Source: CAZWDL01 sp964632995 | Lineage (GTDB): Bacteria; Bacteroidota; Bacteroidia; Chitinophagales; Saprospiraceae | Direction: 5' to 3' | Length of the DNA stretch: 64,000 nucleotides | Assembly (NCBI GenBank): GCA_964632995.1 | Contig: CAZWDL010000025.1 | Span: 1-64,000, forward strand | Shown: in pieces, positions 25,662-33,889 of the stretch | Layout of the letters: every line of letters begins with the position of its first letter | Position numbering within the stretch: the stretch's first letter is position 1 | Made by a program: the position numbers and the translations under genes | The notes under the pieces: generated by a model | Told to the model about the DNA's origin: nothing | What the model saw: the letters and a program-made list of their open reading frames with translations, nothing else | The model's database searches: none

Positions 25662-25796
25662 GGAAAGAATTGAAAAAAGGCGGGGCTTTTCCTGCCTCCG
25701 CCCTGTGGAGGCCACGCGATTTGCGATCTGCAAAAACCACAGCCGCCACAATGAATAAAAAACCAAGTATTAAAACAGCACACAACGACTATTCCA

Positions 25797-27008
25797 ATGA
25801 TTAGAAATCTGACAACCGTTCGCGGCTTTAAATGCTGGGGCGCCCATACCGGCGTCAAATCCATGCGTCGCGACCTGGCCATTATTTACTCGGAGGTACC
25901 CGCCACCGCGGCGGCTACCTTTACGCAGAACAAGGTAGTAGCCGAGCCGATTAAGGTTTCGCAACGCAATATTGCCAAAGGAAAGGCGCAGGTGATCGTC
26001 TGCAATGCCGGCAACGCCAACGCCTGCACCGGCGAGCAGGGCCGCGAGGGCGCCGAAGCGATGGTCGATGCCACCGCCGAAGCGCTGGGCATCGATCGCG
26101 AGCTGGTGCTCATCGCCTCTACCGGCCTGATTGGGAAACCCTTTCCCACTGAAGAAGTAGTGGAAGGCATCAAAACAAATATACCGAAGCTGTCAAAGGA
26201 TGCCAAAGCCGGCTCCTTCGCCGCCAATGCCATCCTGACGACCGACACCTTTCCCAAGGAAGGCTTCGTCGATTTTGAGCTGGATGGAACACAGATCAAT
26301 ATCAGCGGTATCGCCAAAGGATCGGGTATGATTCATCCCAACATGGCCACCATGCTGGCCTTCGTAGTCACCGATGTGGCTATCGCACCGGAACTGCTAC
26401 AGAAAGCTACCAGCGAATCGGTTGATCGCACCTTCAACATGATTACCGTCGATGGCGATACTTCGACCAACGATATGGTCGCCGTACTCGCCAACGGCAT
26501 GGCCGAAAATACACTGATCGAGTCGGAGGAAGACCCCAATTACGAAAAGTTCCGCGTGCATCTCGAAGAGATGATGACCCACCTGGCCAAGCTCATCATT
26601 TCCGACGGCGAGGGCTCCTCCAAGTTTATCGAATACCGCATCACCGGCGCCCCCGACGAACTCAGCGCCCGCAAGATCGCCCGCGCCATCTCGGATTCCT
26701 CCCTTGTCAAAACCGCTATGTTCGGCCGCGATCCCAACTGGGGCCGCATCATCTGCGCGGGCGGCAACGCCGGCGTCGACTTCGATTACAAAACCGTCGA
26801 CCTCTTCCTGGGTACCGAAGCGCAAATGGTGCAGGTCCTGGAAAAAGGCCGCCCCCTCGACTTCGACCGCAACTTTATGAAAAAACTGCTGCGCGAATCT
26901 AACCTCCGCATACGCCTCGATATGAACAGCGGCGACGGCGAATCCTTCGCCTGGGGCACGGATCTGACGACGGATTATGTGATGTTTAATTCGGTTTATA
27001 CGACGTAG
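25797..27008 (+). CDS. argJ: glutamate N-acetyltransferase / ornithine acetyltransferase
   Basis: The 403-residue protein is an ArgJ-type enzyme that moves the acetyl group from acetylornithine to glutamate, closing the acetyl cycle. These proteins self-cleave before a threonine nucleophile. Here KGSGMIHPNMATMLAF gives Thr185 as the predicted new N-terminus of the beta chain. Other conserved parts are STGLIGKPFP, NMITVDGDTSTNDMV, and the C-terminal YTT preceded by LTTDYVMFNS. No separate argA or argE is needed for ornithine if ArgJ is bifunctional. It ends the plus-strand block; the next plus-strand gene is far away. Confidence 0.95.
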   Translation: MIRNLTTVRGFKCWGAHTGVKSMRRDLAIIYSEVPATAAATFTQNKVVAEPIKVSQRNIAKGKAQVIVCNAGNANACTGEQGREGAEAMVDATAEALGIDRELVLIASTGLIGKPFPTEEVVEGIKTNIPKLSKDAKAGSFAANAILTTDTFPKEGFVDFELDGTQINISGIAKGSGMIHPNMATMLAFVVTDVAIAPELLQKATSESVDRTFNMITVDGDTSTNDMVAVLANGMAENTLIESEEDPNYEKFRVHLEEMMTHLAKLIISDGEGSSKFIEYRITGAPDELSARKIARAISDSSLVKTAMFGRDPNWGRIICAGGNAGVDFDYKTVDLFLGTEAQMVQVLEKGRPLDFDRNFMKKLLRESNLRIRLDMNSGDGESFAWGTDLTTDYVMFNSVYTT

Positions 27009-27215
27009 GGAATGGGGCGCGAAGCTTTACTTCGCGAAGTAATCGTACTTCTGGTAGAACGCGAAAATGAGCTTTGCGCTCCACACTTGAACTTTAACCA
27101 CAGGTCCGAATCAGCAAAAAGAAGCATTGCGGCAATGATTGAGAGAAAGGGAACGGTGGGGATGAAAAAACTGGTTTGCCACCTCTCTGCCCGTCCCGTT
27201 TTCCGGACCGGGCGC

Positions 27216-27509
27216 CTATTTAAAAATAGCCCAGAAGAAACCCGGCCGGAGGCCGGAATAAATATCAAAGGGATAAGCCCGCCGGAAGAACTTATCGCCC
27301 GCCAGGATCACCAGTTCACCTTCCGGATCAAAGTGAGCATCGGAAGGTTGGCAGGGCCGGCAAGCGTCGGGCCAGGGGTAATGCTTTTCCTGAACGCCGG
27401 ACGGACCGATCATACGCACGCCCTCTTGGTTGAAAAAATAACCCCTCCCCTGGGAATCAAACCGAGCCGGCAGGAGGCCGGGACCTGGATCCGGAGGGGG
27501 GGGGGACAA
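27216..27509 (-). pseudogene. possible C-terminal fragment of an unknown protein
   Basis: The last 80 or so residues look like real protein: ARFDSQGRGYFFNQEGVRM, GPSGVQEKHYPWPDACRPC, HFDPEGELVILAGDKFFRRA, then YPFDIYSGLRPGFFWAIFK and stop. The first residues (MSPPPPDPGPG) come from translating a poly-G run and are not credible. It resembles the end of a propeller-type or surface protein whose 5' part is gone. I cannot name a family. Confidence 0.3.
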
Positions 27510-27601
27510 GCCCCACCGAAAGGCCCGCGCTATCGCTTGGCTTTCTCCTTTTCCGTCCGCTTACAAAAGCGAGGCTTTTGCCGCTTCCGGAAAATGAGAA
27601 A

Positions 27602-27632
27602 GCCCGATGCGCTAAAAGCGCATCGGGCCTTT
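27602..27632 (-). terminator. terminator of the tRNA-Val gene
   Basis: The 11-base stem GCCCGATGCGC (27602-27612) and GCGCATCGGGC (27618-27628) closes a TAAAA loop. Read on the minus strand it lies just after the tRNA 3' end and is followed by TTTCTCATTTT. Confidence 0.8.
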
Positions 27633-27644
27633 CGAAGTGTCTTG

Positions 27645-27719
27645 TGGGCGATGATGGATTCGAACCAACGACCCCCTGCTTGTAAGGCAGGTGCTCTAAA
27701 CCAACTGAGCTAATCGCCC
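27645..27719 (-). tRNA. tRNA-Val (anticodon TAC)
   Basis: On the minus strand the 75-nt sequence starts GGGCGATTAGCTCAGTTGG and ends in ATCGCCCA. The acceptor stem GGGCGAT pairs with ATCGCCC. The D arm is GCTCAGTTGGTTTAGAGC, the anticodon arm CTGCCTTACAAGCAG gives anticodon TAC, and the T arm contains GGTTCGAATCC. CCA is not encoded in full beyond the discriminator. All invariant positions are present. Confidence 0.96.
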
Positions 27720-27738
27720 TTTTTCATTAAAGCGAGTG

Positions 27739-27746
27739 CAAATATA
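27739..27746 (-). promoter_or_regulatory. TATATTTG -7 box of the tRNA gene
   Basis: On the minus strand TATATTTG, matching the Bacteroidota TAnnTTTG element, ends 19 bases before the tRNA 5' end. That places transcription start a few bases upstream of the mature tRNA. Confidence 0.65.
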
Positions 27747-27809
27747 GGGTGCTTCGGAATACGGCGCAAGTTTTTCGTCGATATTTTTTTCATTTGGAGG
27801 CGCTATGGA

Positions 27810-29207
27810 CTAGTCTGCAAAAATCGCCCACAGGTCCTTCACGGCCGGTCCCCAGCAATCGACGCGCTGGAATTCGGGGATGCGGAACTGGCCGGTTTCC
27901 ACGAGGTCGAACTCGTAGCGTTCCATCTGGCAGCGGTAGTTGTCGATGTAGACAATGCGGCCGTCGGTTTTCGCGGCCAGGCAGCCGTATTCGGCGAAGG
28001 CGTTGGTATTGCGGAAGTTGGTTTCCAGGAAAGTGAGGATATTGATGGTGATGTTTTGGCGGTCGAGGCCGCCGGCCCATTCGCAGATATCGAGTCCCTG
28101 GGCAGAGCATATGTTGGCGCCGTCGCTGACCAGGAAGATCGTTTTGCGGGTGTCACTACTATCGGAGAAGAGCTCCGGTGATTGTTTCAGGATATTGAGC
28201 AGGGGAGTGGTGCCGTCGGGCACCAGGAAGGTGAGGTGCTGTCGCAGTTCGCGACGGGTGAGCTGATCGCTGCGGTACCAGAGTCGAGGCTCGGTGCCGC
28301 AATCGCCGCCGATGGTGCCGATGCCGACCCGTATGTCCGGATCGATGTTATTGAGGATCAGCTGCATGGTTTCCTTCATCACGGCGAAGCGGGTTTCTCC
28401 CTGGCAGACGACCTCTTCCTGCACCATAGAGCCGGAGATGTCCAGCAGAAATACCACCTCATCGTATTTGGAAAAGGCGATGGCCTTGCTGATGTTGGCC
28501 GGCAGATCGCGGTAGGTGTTGCCTTCTTCCAGGGCTTTAAGACCGGCCGCCTCCTGCGCAAAAGGTTTAGGCGGCACCCCGAGGGAGTCGCAGAGAACAT
28601 GGTAATTGTAGCGCGCCGGCTCATTGGCGGCGTCGTTGAGCAGGGCTGTTTCGAAATGTTGCCTTGCGCGCTCCATATCGCGGCTGTGCAGGTGATAATG
28701 TGGTTTCAGGTTGTTGCGGCCGTGGCTGCCTTTCCCCTGATTGAGCAGCAAGGCATAGCCCAGGGCGTTGTGCATAATGCTGAGCAGCTTCGGCTCGTCG
28801 AGCAGCTGCTGCGCTTTGATGCAACGCCGGTAAATGGGAATCGCTTTGTGAAAATGGCCCGCGTAGGCGTGTACCAATCCTCCAAATAAAGATTTCAGGA
28901 TGGCTTTTTGCTGAAAATTGGGGTCCGTCGCATTGGGACGGGTGCCGTTGATCACGCCGATTCCGTCCACCGTTTTTCCCACCCGTCCCAACCCTAGTCC
29001 CAGGGAGAGGGCGAAGTTGAAATTATCCGGCTCCATATCGTAGGCGCGCTGAAACAGGCTGGCCGCCCGCTGGAAATTGCCGTCCCGGTAGTGAAGCGTC
29101 CCCTTGTAGTGTAATTTATAGGCCGTCTTGCCACTTCGCATCCAAGCGGCAGAAAGGGAAAAAAGTATACCCGACAGTAGCAAGACAATAAAAGCAAGTT
29201 TTTTCAT
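27810..29207 (-). CDS. exported TPR and von Willebrand factor A domain protein
   Basis: The 465-residue protein starts with a signal peptide or N-terminal anchor (MKKLAFIVLLLSGILFSLSA). Residues 30-200 contain TPR-like helices (LHYKGTLHYRDGNFQRAASL, FQRAYDMEPDNFNFALSLG). Residues 230-430 form a VWA domain with the metal-ion adhesion motif DISGS in VVFLLDISGSMVQEE, a later conserved Thr in VPDGTTPLL, and the strand TIFLVSDGANIC. Such TPR-VWA proteins bind partner proteins in a metal-dependent way in the periplasm. Several cysteines in the VWA part suggest disulfides, consistent with export. It has no co-directional partner close by. Confidence 0.85.
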   Translation of the reverse strand: MKKLAFIVLLLSGILFSLSAAWMRSGKTAYKLHYKGTLHYRDGNFQRAASLFQRAYDMEPDNFNFALSLGLGLGRVGKTVDGIGVINGTRPNATDPNFQQKAILKSLFGGLVHAYAGHFHKAIPIYRRCIKAQQLLDEPKLLSIMHNALGYALLLNQGKGSHGRNNLKPHYHLHSRDMERARQHFETALLNDAANEPARYNYHVLCDSLGVPPKPFAQEAAGLKALEEGNTYRDLPANISKAIAFSKYDEVVFLLDISGSMVQEEVVCQGETRFAVMKETMQLILNNIDPDIRVGIGTIGGDCGTEPRLWYRSDQLTRRELRQHLTFLVPDGTTPLLNILKQSPELFSDSSDTRKTIFLVSDGANICSAQGLDICEWAGGLDRQNITINILTFLETNFRNTNAFAEYGCLAAKTDGRIVYIDNYRCQMERYEFDLVETGQFRIPEFQRVDCWGPAVKDLWAIFAD

Positions 29208-29657
29208 AGGTCAAAGATCAATTCCCGCTGGAAATTGAAAATCAATAAACGAAATTTTCAGGGAATTATTCCTGCCCGAAGACGGAGTTCCGCTGAAGTG
29301 TCTGCTACAGTCAAGATACTATTTTCTTTTTCCTTCATTCGTATTTGGAGTAGGAGAGAAGCTCTTTTCACAATTGCTTTAGCCGGTAAAGTGCTGAACG
29401 AGCAAGACGATTCCGGTGACGACCGCAATGCAAAGTATACAAACCAATACCAGTTTTAATGCCTTTGATTTCATTTTCTTAACACACTGTTTTTAATAAA
29501 AATTAACATTGAAGTGGTTTAGACTTTTCTGCTGCAGCCGGCTGCGCCTGCGCGAAGGATGGACATTTTTATGTTCCGGTTGTAAATTGAATATGGATAA
29601 GGTATTACAACTTTCCGACAAAATCACCCGCTTTGCATCAATATAATTATCTGCCCG
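29208..29657. other. gap with one possible small membrane ORF
   Basis: Only the 31-residue minus-strand frame at 29379-29474 has protein-like character. The plus-strand frame 29235-29459 has no recognisable features and is antisense to it. Confidence 0.45.
29379..29474 (-). CDS. putative small single-pass membrane protein, 31 aa
   Basis: The frame reads MKSKALKLVLVCILCIA, then VVTGIVLLVQHFTG, stop. Two or three lysines precede a 20-residue hydrophobic helix and a short polar tail, the usual design of small inner-membrane proteins with the N-terminus inside. There is no recognised family. Length alone makes chance possible; support is the charge-then-helix layout and ATG start. Confidence 0.45.
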   Translation of the reverse strand: MKSKALKLVLVCILCIAVVTGIVLLVQHFTG

Positions 29658-30107
29658 ATGAAAACCCTATCGAAGCTATTCCAGTTGCTATTCGCATCCT
29701 ATCTCTTATCCGGCTGCGCCACGCCGGGGCCCATCTCCCGGCTGAGCCCTATTGCTGACCAATCCTACTGGGTTCAGGGAGCGGAAGTGGCTCAGCAGCC
29801 GTCCCGGGAAGGGCTCCATCTTGAGGTTTCCTTTTTTGCGCAGCACTCCCCGGTATCTCATTTTTGAAATAGGGATTCAGAGCAATACCGTCGTGAAATG
29901 GCAATGATGTCGATAGAAGAGTAACGCGCTTACTGGGCCAACAATGCTATCCGTCGTACTACCCTGCAACCGGGGTACGAAATAAGAGGGCTGGTGCTTT
30001 TCCCACGCTACAATCAGGCCAGCCTGCTGGAAGCGCAGTTTGTCATTGAGGGTATATCATTTCCAGCGGCCTTTTACCAGACTTTACATTACGTGGGAAG
30101 GCCCTGA
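29658..30107 (+). pseudogene. decayed lipoprotein gene with several frame breaks
   Basis: The 5' part encodes a lipoprotein start: MKTLSKLFQLLFASYLLSGC (lipobox LLSGC), then ADQSYWVQGAEVAQQPSREG and LHLEVSFFAQHSP. At about 29850 the frame is lost, and in the next frame the protein continues YLIFEIGIQSNTVVKWQ and stops. After another break a third piece reads YWANNAIRRTTLQPGYEIRG, LVLFPRYNQASLLEAQFVIE, then GISFPAAFYQTL, stopping at 30107. The three pieces in order look like one exported domain protein of about 150 residues or more. At least two indels and stop codons disable it. Confidence 0.6.
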
Positions 30108-30163
30108 TTGCGGATGACCCGCCTAAGCCCTCCAAGCGCGCTATTTGCTTCAAGGTTGCCTGT

Positions 30164-30583
30164 TTACTCCCCTCTCTGCTTTTCTTCTCCGGTACGGGAA
30201 GGATGATTTTCTCCTCTTTCACCGGTTTGATCACCGGCAGCTTGCAGAGAAGGATTAGGGTTAAGGCGTCGTATGACAGCAACCCTGGAGTTGTTGCTCA
30301 CAACCAAATCGGGTGCTTTGCCTTTCTTGCGGGAAATACTCGTGGATTCGGTAAAGCCCCACAGTTCCCTGACCGAAAGCAGAATGCTCAACAGAAAACC
30401 ACAACCCAACAACAAAACAGTGCTGAGAAAAACCAAAATCAAGGTATCGAATTCCAATGTGGAAAACAACTCCGAAGCACTGACCACCGTAGGATGAGCC
30501 CAGGCGGAACTGGCTTGGCCATAGAAGGTTAGGGGGGCAAGAAACAGTAGCGCAAAAGCGAGCGACATACGACGAACGTTCAT
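30164..30583 (-). CDS. hypothetical exported membrane protein, doubtful 3' end
   Basis: From ATG 30583 the 139-residue frame has a signal-like start (MNVRRMSLAFALLFLAPLTF, YGQA), a 23-residue hydrophobic helix (TLILVFLSTVLLLGCGFLLS) at about 45-70, and a basic segment SRKKGKAPDL. The remaining residues (NPSLQAAGDQTGERGENHPS and so on) look less natural than the overlapping frame that continues to 30043 with KPVKEEKIILPVPEKK and LKQIARLEGLGG. A frameshift near 30250-30300 may therefore have changed the tail. Family unknown. Confidence 0.4.
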   Translation of the reverse strand: MNVRRMSLAFALLFLAPLTFYGQASSAWAHPTVVSASELFSTLEFDTLILVFLSTVLLLGCGFLLSILLSVRELWGFTESTSISRKKGKAPDLVVSNNSRVAVIRRLNPNPSLQAAGDQTGERGENHPSRTGEEKQRGE

Positions 30584-30737
30584 CTCATCAGGATTTGAGG
30601 TGATCAAAACAGGACTTTGTCGGGGAATGATTTCTGCCAGGAGGGATGATAATAAGATTAAAATACTGCTTTTTCGACGAATTGTCAATAGCCACCCACC
30701 AAATTCCTTGTTTTATCGACAAAGACCAGGTATTCGC

Positions 30738-31157
30738 CTACAGGACCAGCGGACGGATGATGACGTCGACCCGCCGGTTTTTCAGTTTACCTTCCCATGT
30801 TTCGTTATCAAAAATCGGGTTTTGTTCGCCGAATTCTTCGATGTGAATCAGGTCGCGGGAAATCCCCTTTTCCAGCATTTTCATGAGCGTGGCCTGGCAT
30901 CGGTTACGGGCCAGCCACTGATTGTACTCCAGGCTGCCGATATCGTCGGTGTGCCCGTGGATACTGATCTCGTGATTTTCGATACCCTCGATGCCGTCGA
31001 GCCACTCGTAGAACTCCTGGGTTTGTTCGGCATCGATGTACCAGCTACCACCTCCGAAATAGATGGAGAAAATATGATAAGGAGGGCCGTCATCGCTTTG
31101 GCTGTAGGCAGGGGAGAGGAGTGCGATGAAGAAAATGCCGAGTAGTATTTTTTTCAT
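30738..31157 (-). CDS. small OmpA-domain protein
   Basis: ATG 31157 is preferred over the upstream ATG because it begins a proper signal peptide (MKKILLGIFFIALLSPAYS). The 139-residue precursor contains one OmpA C-terminal domain: YHIFSIYFGGGSWYIDAEQT, HEISIHGHTDDIGSLEYNQW, LARNRCQATLMKML, and LKNRRVDVIIRP. The HGHTDD and NRRV motifs are the peptidoglycan (diaminopimelate) contact segments of the family. No barrel or lipobox is seen, so a soluble periplasmic protein anchored to peptidoglycan is predicted. Confidence 0.85.
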   Translation of the reverse strand: MKKILLGIFFIALLSPAYSQSDDGPPYHIFSIYFGGGSWYIDAEQTQEFYEWLDGIEGIENHEISIHGHTDDIGSLEYNQWLARNRCQATLMKMLEKGISRDLIHIEEFGEQNPIFDNETWEGKLKNRRVDVIIRPLVL

Positions 31158-31306
31158 GGCGGGCGGTTTTGGTCCTTTGTTCATTCAAATTTGGCAAATC
31201 ATCTGGTTGCCAAGGTATAAGCCGGGCAGCAAGCGACAAGGGTACAACAAAATCCGGAAGGAAAAGATGGAAGTAATCTGTGCTTTTCAGAAAAAGGGAC
31301 CTGTTG

Positions 31307-32014
31307 TCAAAAAATAATTCTCAGTGCGATGAATTGACTGGCAAGCCCTACCAGGTATCCCCCGAACAGGTCCATCGGTTCGTGCGCCTGCAGTAACAGG
31401 CGAGCGGTTCCCACAATGCCGCAGAGCAGAATAATTATCATGAGTACGGAAGACATACTGACCTGCACAGTGCCCAGGATAGAGCTGTTGATGGTAAAAT
31501 TATCGTAGCTAAACAACATCATGGTAATCATCACCATGCCCAGTAAGCCGCCTACCCCTACGGCATGTGCGCTGATTTTGGAAAAGTTGTTGATGAAGAA
31601 GGCGATGAAGAGCGCAATGGTTCCTCCGAGCACAAAGCTGACGTAAGCCGTGGGAATTTGCAGGACGAAATTCAACTGTCCGGTACTGGCCTTCCCGCTA
31701 TTCAGCAGGTTGTAAAACAGCCACAGATAGAAAATGCCCGTGAGAATATACGGGCCGATACGATCCTGCTTGTCTTTCAACTCAATCGAGTCGACCAGGC
31801 CAAGAGCCCGGAACATGAAAACCGCCACGGCCGGAATGAAGAAGGTGTAGAGAAAGACCTGAATAAGCAACAGCTTGGCCGCCTGATCTCCAATGCTGTT
31901 GACCCCGAACAGATAAGGATTGACCAACAGCAGCAACGCCAGCATGTAGGTCAACATGAGGAGGGGGTGGAAAACAAAGGAAACAACCTGCGCCAGCATT
32001 CTTATAATACCCAT
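31307..32014 (-). CDS. PAP2-like multi-pass membrane protein
   Basis: The 235-residue protein has six or seven hydrophobic helices. The C-terminal pattern KISAHAVGVGGLLG, then a helix, then ARLLLQAHEPMDLFGGYLVG resembles motifs 2 and 3 of the PAP2 phosphatase fold (SxxxxH..., ARxxLxxHxxxDxxxG), though the first motif KxxxxxxRP is represented only by KDKQDRIGPYI and the catalytic histidine context is altered. It may be a degenerate member without phosphatase activity, a type common in Bacteroidota. It lies 42 bases after the adenine deaminase stop in the same direction. Confidence 0.6.
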   Translation of the reverse strand: MGIIRMLAQVVSFVFHPLLMLTYMLALLLLVNPYLFGVNSIGDQAAKLLLIQVFLYTFFIPAVAVFMFRALGLVDSIELKDKQDRIGPYILTGIFYLWLFYNLLNSGKASTGQLNFVLQIPTAYVSFVLGGTIALFIAFFINNFSKISAHAVGVGGLLGMVMITMMLFSYDNFTINSSILGTVQVSMSSVLMIIILLCGIVGTARLLLQAHEPMDLFGGYLVGLASQFIALRIIF

Positions 32015-32056
32015 ACACTTTTTCTAAACGGGCAGCAAAGTTACGTAATTTTCATT

Positions 32057-33685
32057 TCACACAAACAACTCTGTAAACTGGAAGGCTCTCCCATCGAAAA
32101 GGCCCTGGTCGCTCAGCTTCAGATCAGGAATAACCAGCAGCGCCATGAAGGATAGCGTCATAAAGGGCGCCTCGAGGTTGCAGTTCAGCTTATTCCGGGC
32201 AAAGCCGTCGATATCGCCGTAGGTGTTGGCCAGGGCGTAACCGTCCCGGTCGCACATGATGCCGGCGACGGGAAGCGACAAGGATTTTTTATTTTCGGCG
32301 CTGACCGCCGAGATTCCTCCTTTATGCTGTATAATGAGATTCACCGCCTCGCAAAGGTATTGATCATCGGTGCCTACTGCGACGATATTATGCGAATCAT
32401 GCGCCACGCAGGAGGCGATCGCCCCCTCTTTGATGTTGAATCCCTGAATAAAACCGATTGCCGGCGGCGCCTCCCCGTAGCGGTTGATCACTGCAATTTT
32501 CAGAATGTCGCGCGCCGGATCTGCTACGGCCCACCCGTTTTCTTTTTTGACCTCTGCGGTGAAACTCCCCGTAATCAAAGCTCCCTCTATCGCCTGAATG
32601 ACCTGAATTTGATCGCGCTCCGCTTTCAAGCGAAAATCCTCCGGTTTTTTGGGAGTCGCTTCGAACTGGTTGATTTTTTCCGCTTCCGTCCGCGGGATCA
32701 GCGTCCGGTCGTAGGCTGCCACTTTTTTGCCGTTAATAAAGGTAGAGACCACTGCCATCTGTTCGAGGTCGTCAACGACGATAAAGTCCGCCGGATCTCC
32801 TACGCGCAATTGTCCTACGTCCAGATCGTAATGCTCTACCGGGTTGAGACAAGCAGCACGCAGCACCTGATAAAGGTCATAGCCTCTGGCCAGCGCCCTG
32901 GCGACCAGCTTGTTGATGTGCCCGGCGACCAGGTCATCCGGATGCTTGTCATCCGAGCAAAACATGATCCGGTCGGGATACGCCGGCAGCAAATCGATGA
33001 GCGCGTCGAAGTTACGCGCCGCGCTGCCTTCGCGAATGAGGATATGCATACCGTGCTGCAGCTTCTCCAGCGCCTCTTCGTAGGTGTAACACTCGTGGTC
33101 GGTAGAGATACCGGCATCGATATAGCGGTGGGCTTCTTCTCCCCGCAGGCCGGGCGCGTGGCCGTCGACCGGTTTACCCATTTCCTGGGCCAGCTTGATT
33201 TTGGCCATCACGGTTTCATCGCGGTTGAGCACGCCGGGGTAGTTCATCATTTCACCCAGGTACTTGATTTCCGGCTTCTCCAGCAAGTATTTGACGCCCG
33301 CTTCGTCGATCACCGCCCCCGAGGTTTCAAAAGGGGTAGCCGGCACACAGGAGGGGGCGCCGAAGAAAAACTTAAAAGGCGTCTCTTTTCCGTTTTCAAT
33401 CATAAACTCAACGCCTTCGATACCCATCACATTAGCAATCTCGTGCGGATCCGATACCGTAGCCACCGTACCGTGCACCACCGCCAGCCGGGCGAACTCA
33501 GAAGGGACCAGCATAGAACTTTCTATGTGTATATGAGCGTCAATAAACCCAGGCATGATATAGGAAGCTTCCGCCGGCTCCGGTGTAATGGGCTTCAGAT
33601 TCGCAATCTTTCCATTGCTTACCTCTACTTCTCCGTAGTAGATTTCTCTCTGTTGAAGATCAATGATCTTTCCTTTAACTTTCAT
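32057..33685 (-). CDS. ade: adenine deaminase
   Basis: The 542-residue amidohydrolase converts adenine to hypoxanthine and ammonia. The metal motif HxH is in IMPGFIDAHIHIESSML, followed by PSEFARLAVVHGTVATVSDP and HEIANVMG. Other family motifs are VDGHAPGLRGEEA, STDHECYTYEEALEKL, MFCSDDKHPDDLVAGHINK, and in the C-terminal domain ASCVAHDSHNIVAVG and GGISAVS. All are intact, at full family length. It works in purine salvage in the cytoplasm. The PAP2-like gene follows closely. Confidence 0.96.
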   Translation of the reverse strand: MKVKGKIIDLQQREIYYGEVEVSNGKIANLKPITPEPAEASYIMPGFIDAHIHIESSMLVPSEFARLAVVHGTVATVSDPHEIANVMGIEGVEFMIENGKETPFKFFFGAPSCVPATPFETSGAVIDEAGVKYLLEKPEIKYLGEMMNYPGVLNRDETVMAKIKLAQEMGKPVDGHAPGLRGEEAHRYIDAGISTDHECYTYEEALEKLQHGMHILIREGSAARNFDALIDLLPAYPDRIMFCSDDKHPDDLVAGHINKLVARALARGYDLYQVLRAACLNPVEHYDLDVGQLRVGDPADFIVVDDLEQMAVVSTFINGKKVAAYDRTLIPRTEAEKINQFEATPKKPEDFRLKAERDQIQVIQAIEGALITGSFTAEVKKENGWAVADPARDILKIAVINRYGEAPPAIGFIQGFNIKEGAIASCVAHDSHNIVAVGTDDQYLCEAVNLIIQHKGGISAVSAENKKSLSLPVAGIMCDRDGYALANTYGDIDGFARNKLNCNLEAPFMTLSFMALLVIPDLKLSDQGLFDGRAFQFTELFV

Positions 33686-33889
33686 AGCTTTTCGTTGAGT
33701 GAAATTCTCGAACTTTCCAAAAAACGGGTATTCTGAAATTCTTTTTAAGAAGAAAGGTTAAATCATTTCAAAGTACAATTCTTAGCGTTGTTCAAAAATA
33801 TCTCCTATTTTGAGTTTCGTTCCAAAGCGCGTTATTTTCGTATTCTGACTTCCTTCAGAGGGATATCGATTCCCTAAATACCGGACCGC

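Larger units (their letters stand above)
27009..27644. other. gap between argJ and tRNA-Val
   Basis: Apart from the possible protein fragment at 27216-27509 (minus strand) and the tRNA terminator at 27602-27628, no gene is supported. It has a run of ten G (near 27496-27505) and several short CTTCGCGAAG-like palindromes just after argJ. The plus-strand frame 27012-27713 runs across the tRNA and is not a gene. Confidence 0.5.

Noticed and set aside
27012..27713. 233-residue plus-strand frame
   Set aside because: It runs through the tRNA-Val gene and its terminator, which cannot be coding.
32324..33736. 470-residue plus-strand frame
   Set aside because: It is antisense to the complete adenine deaminase gene, which has all family motifs. 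High third-position G+C keeps the opposite frame open.
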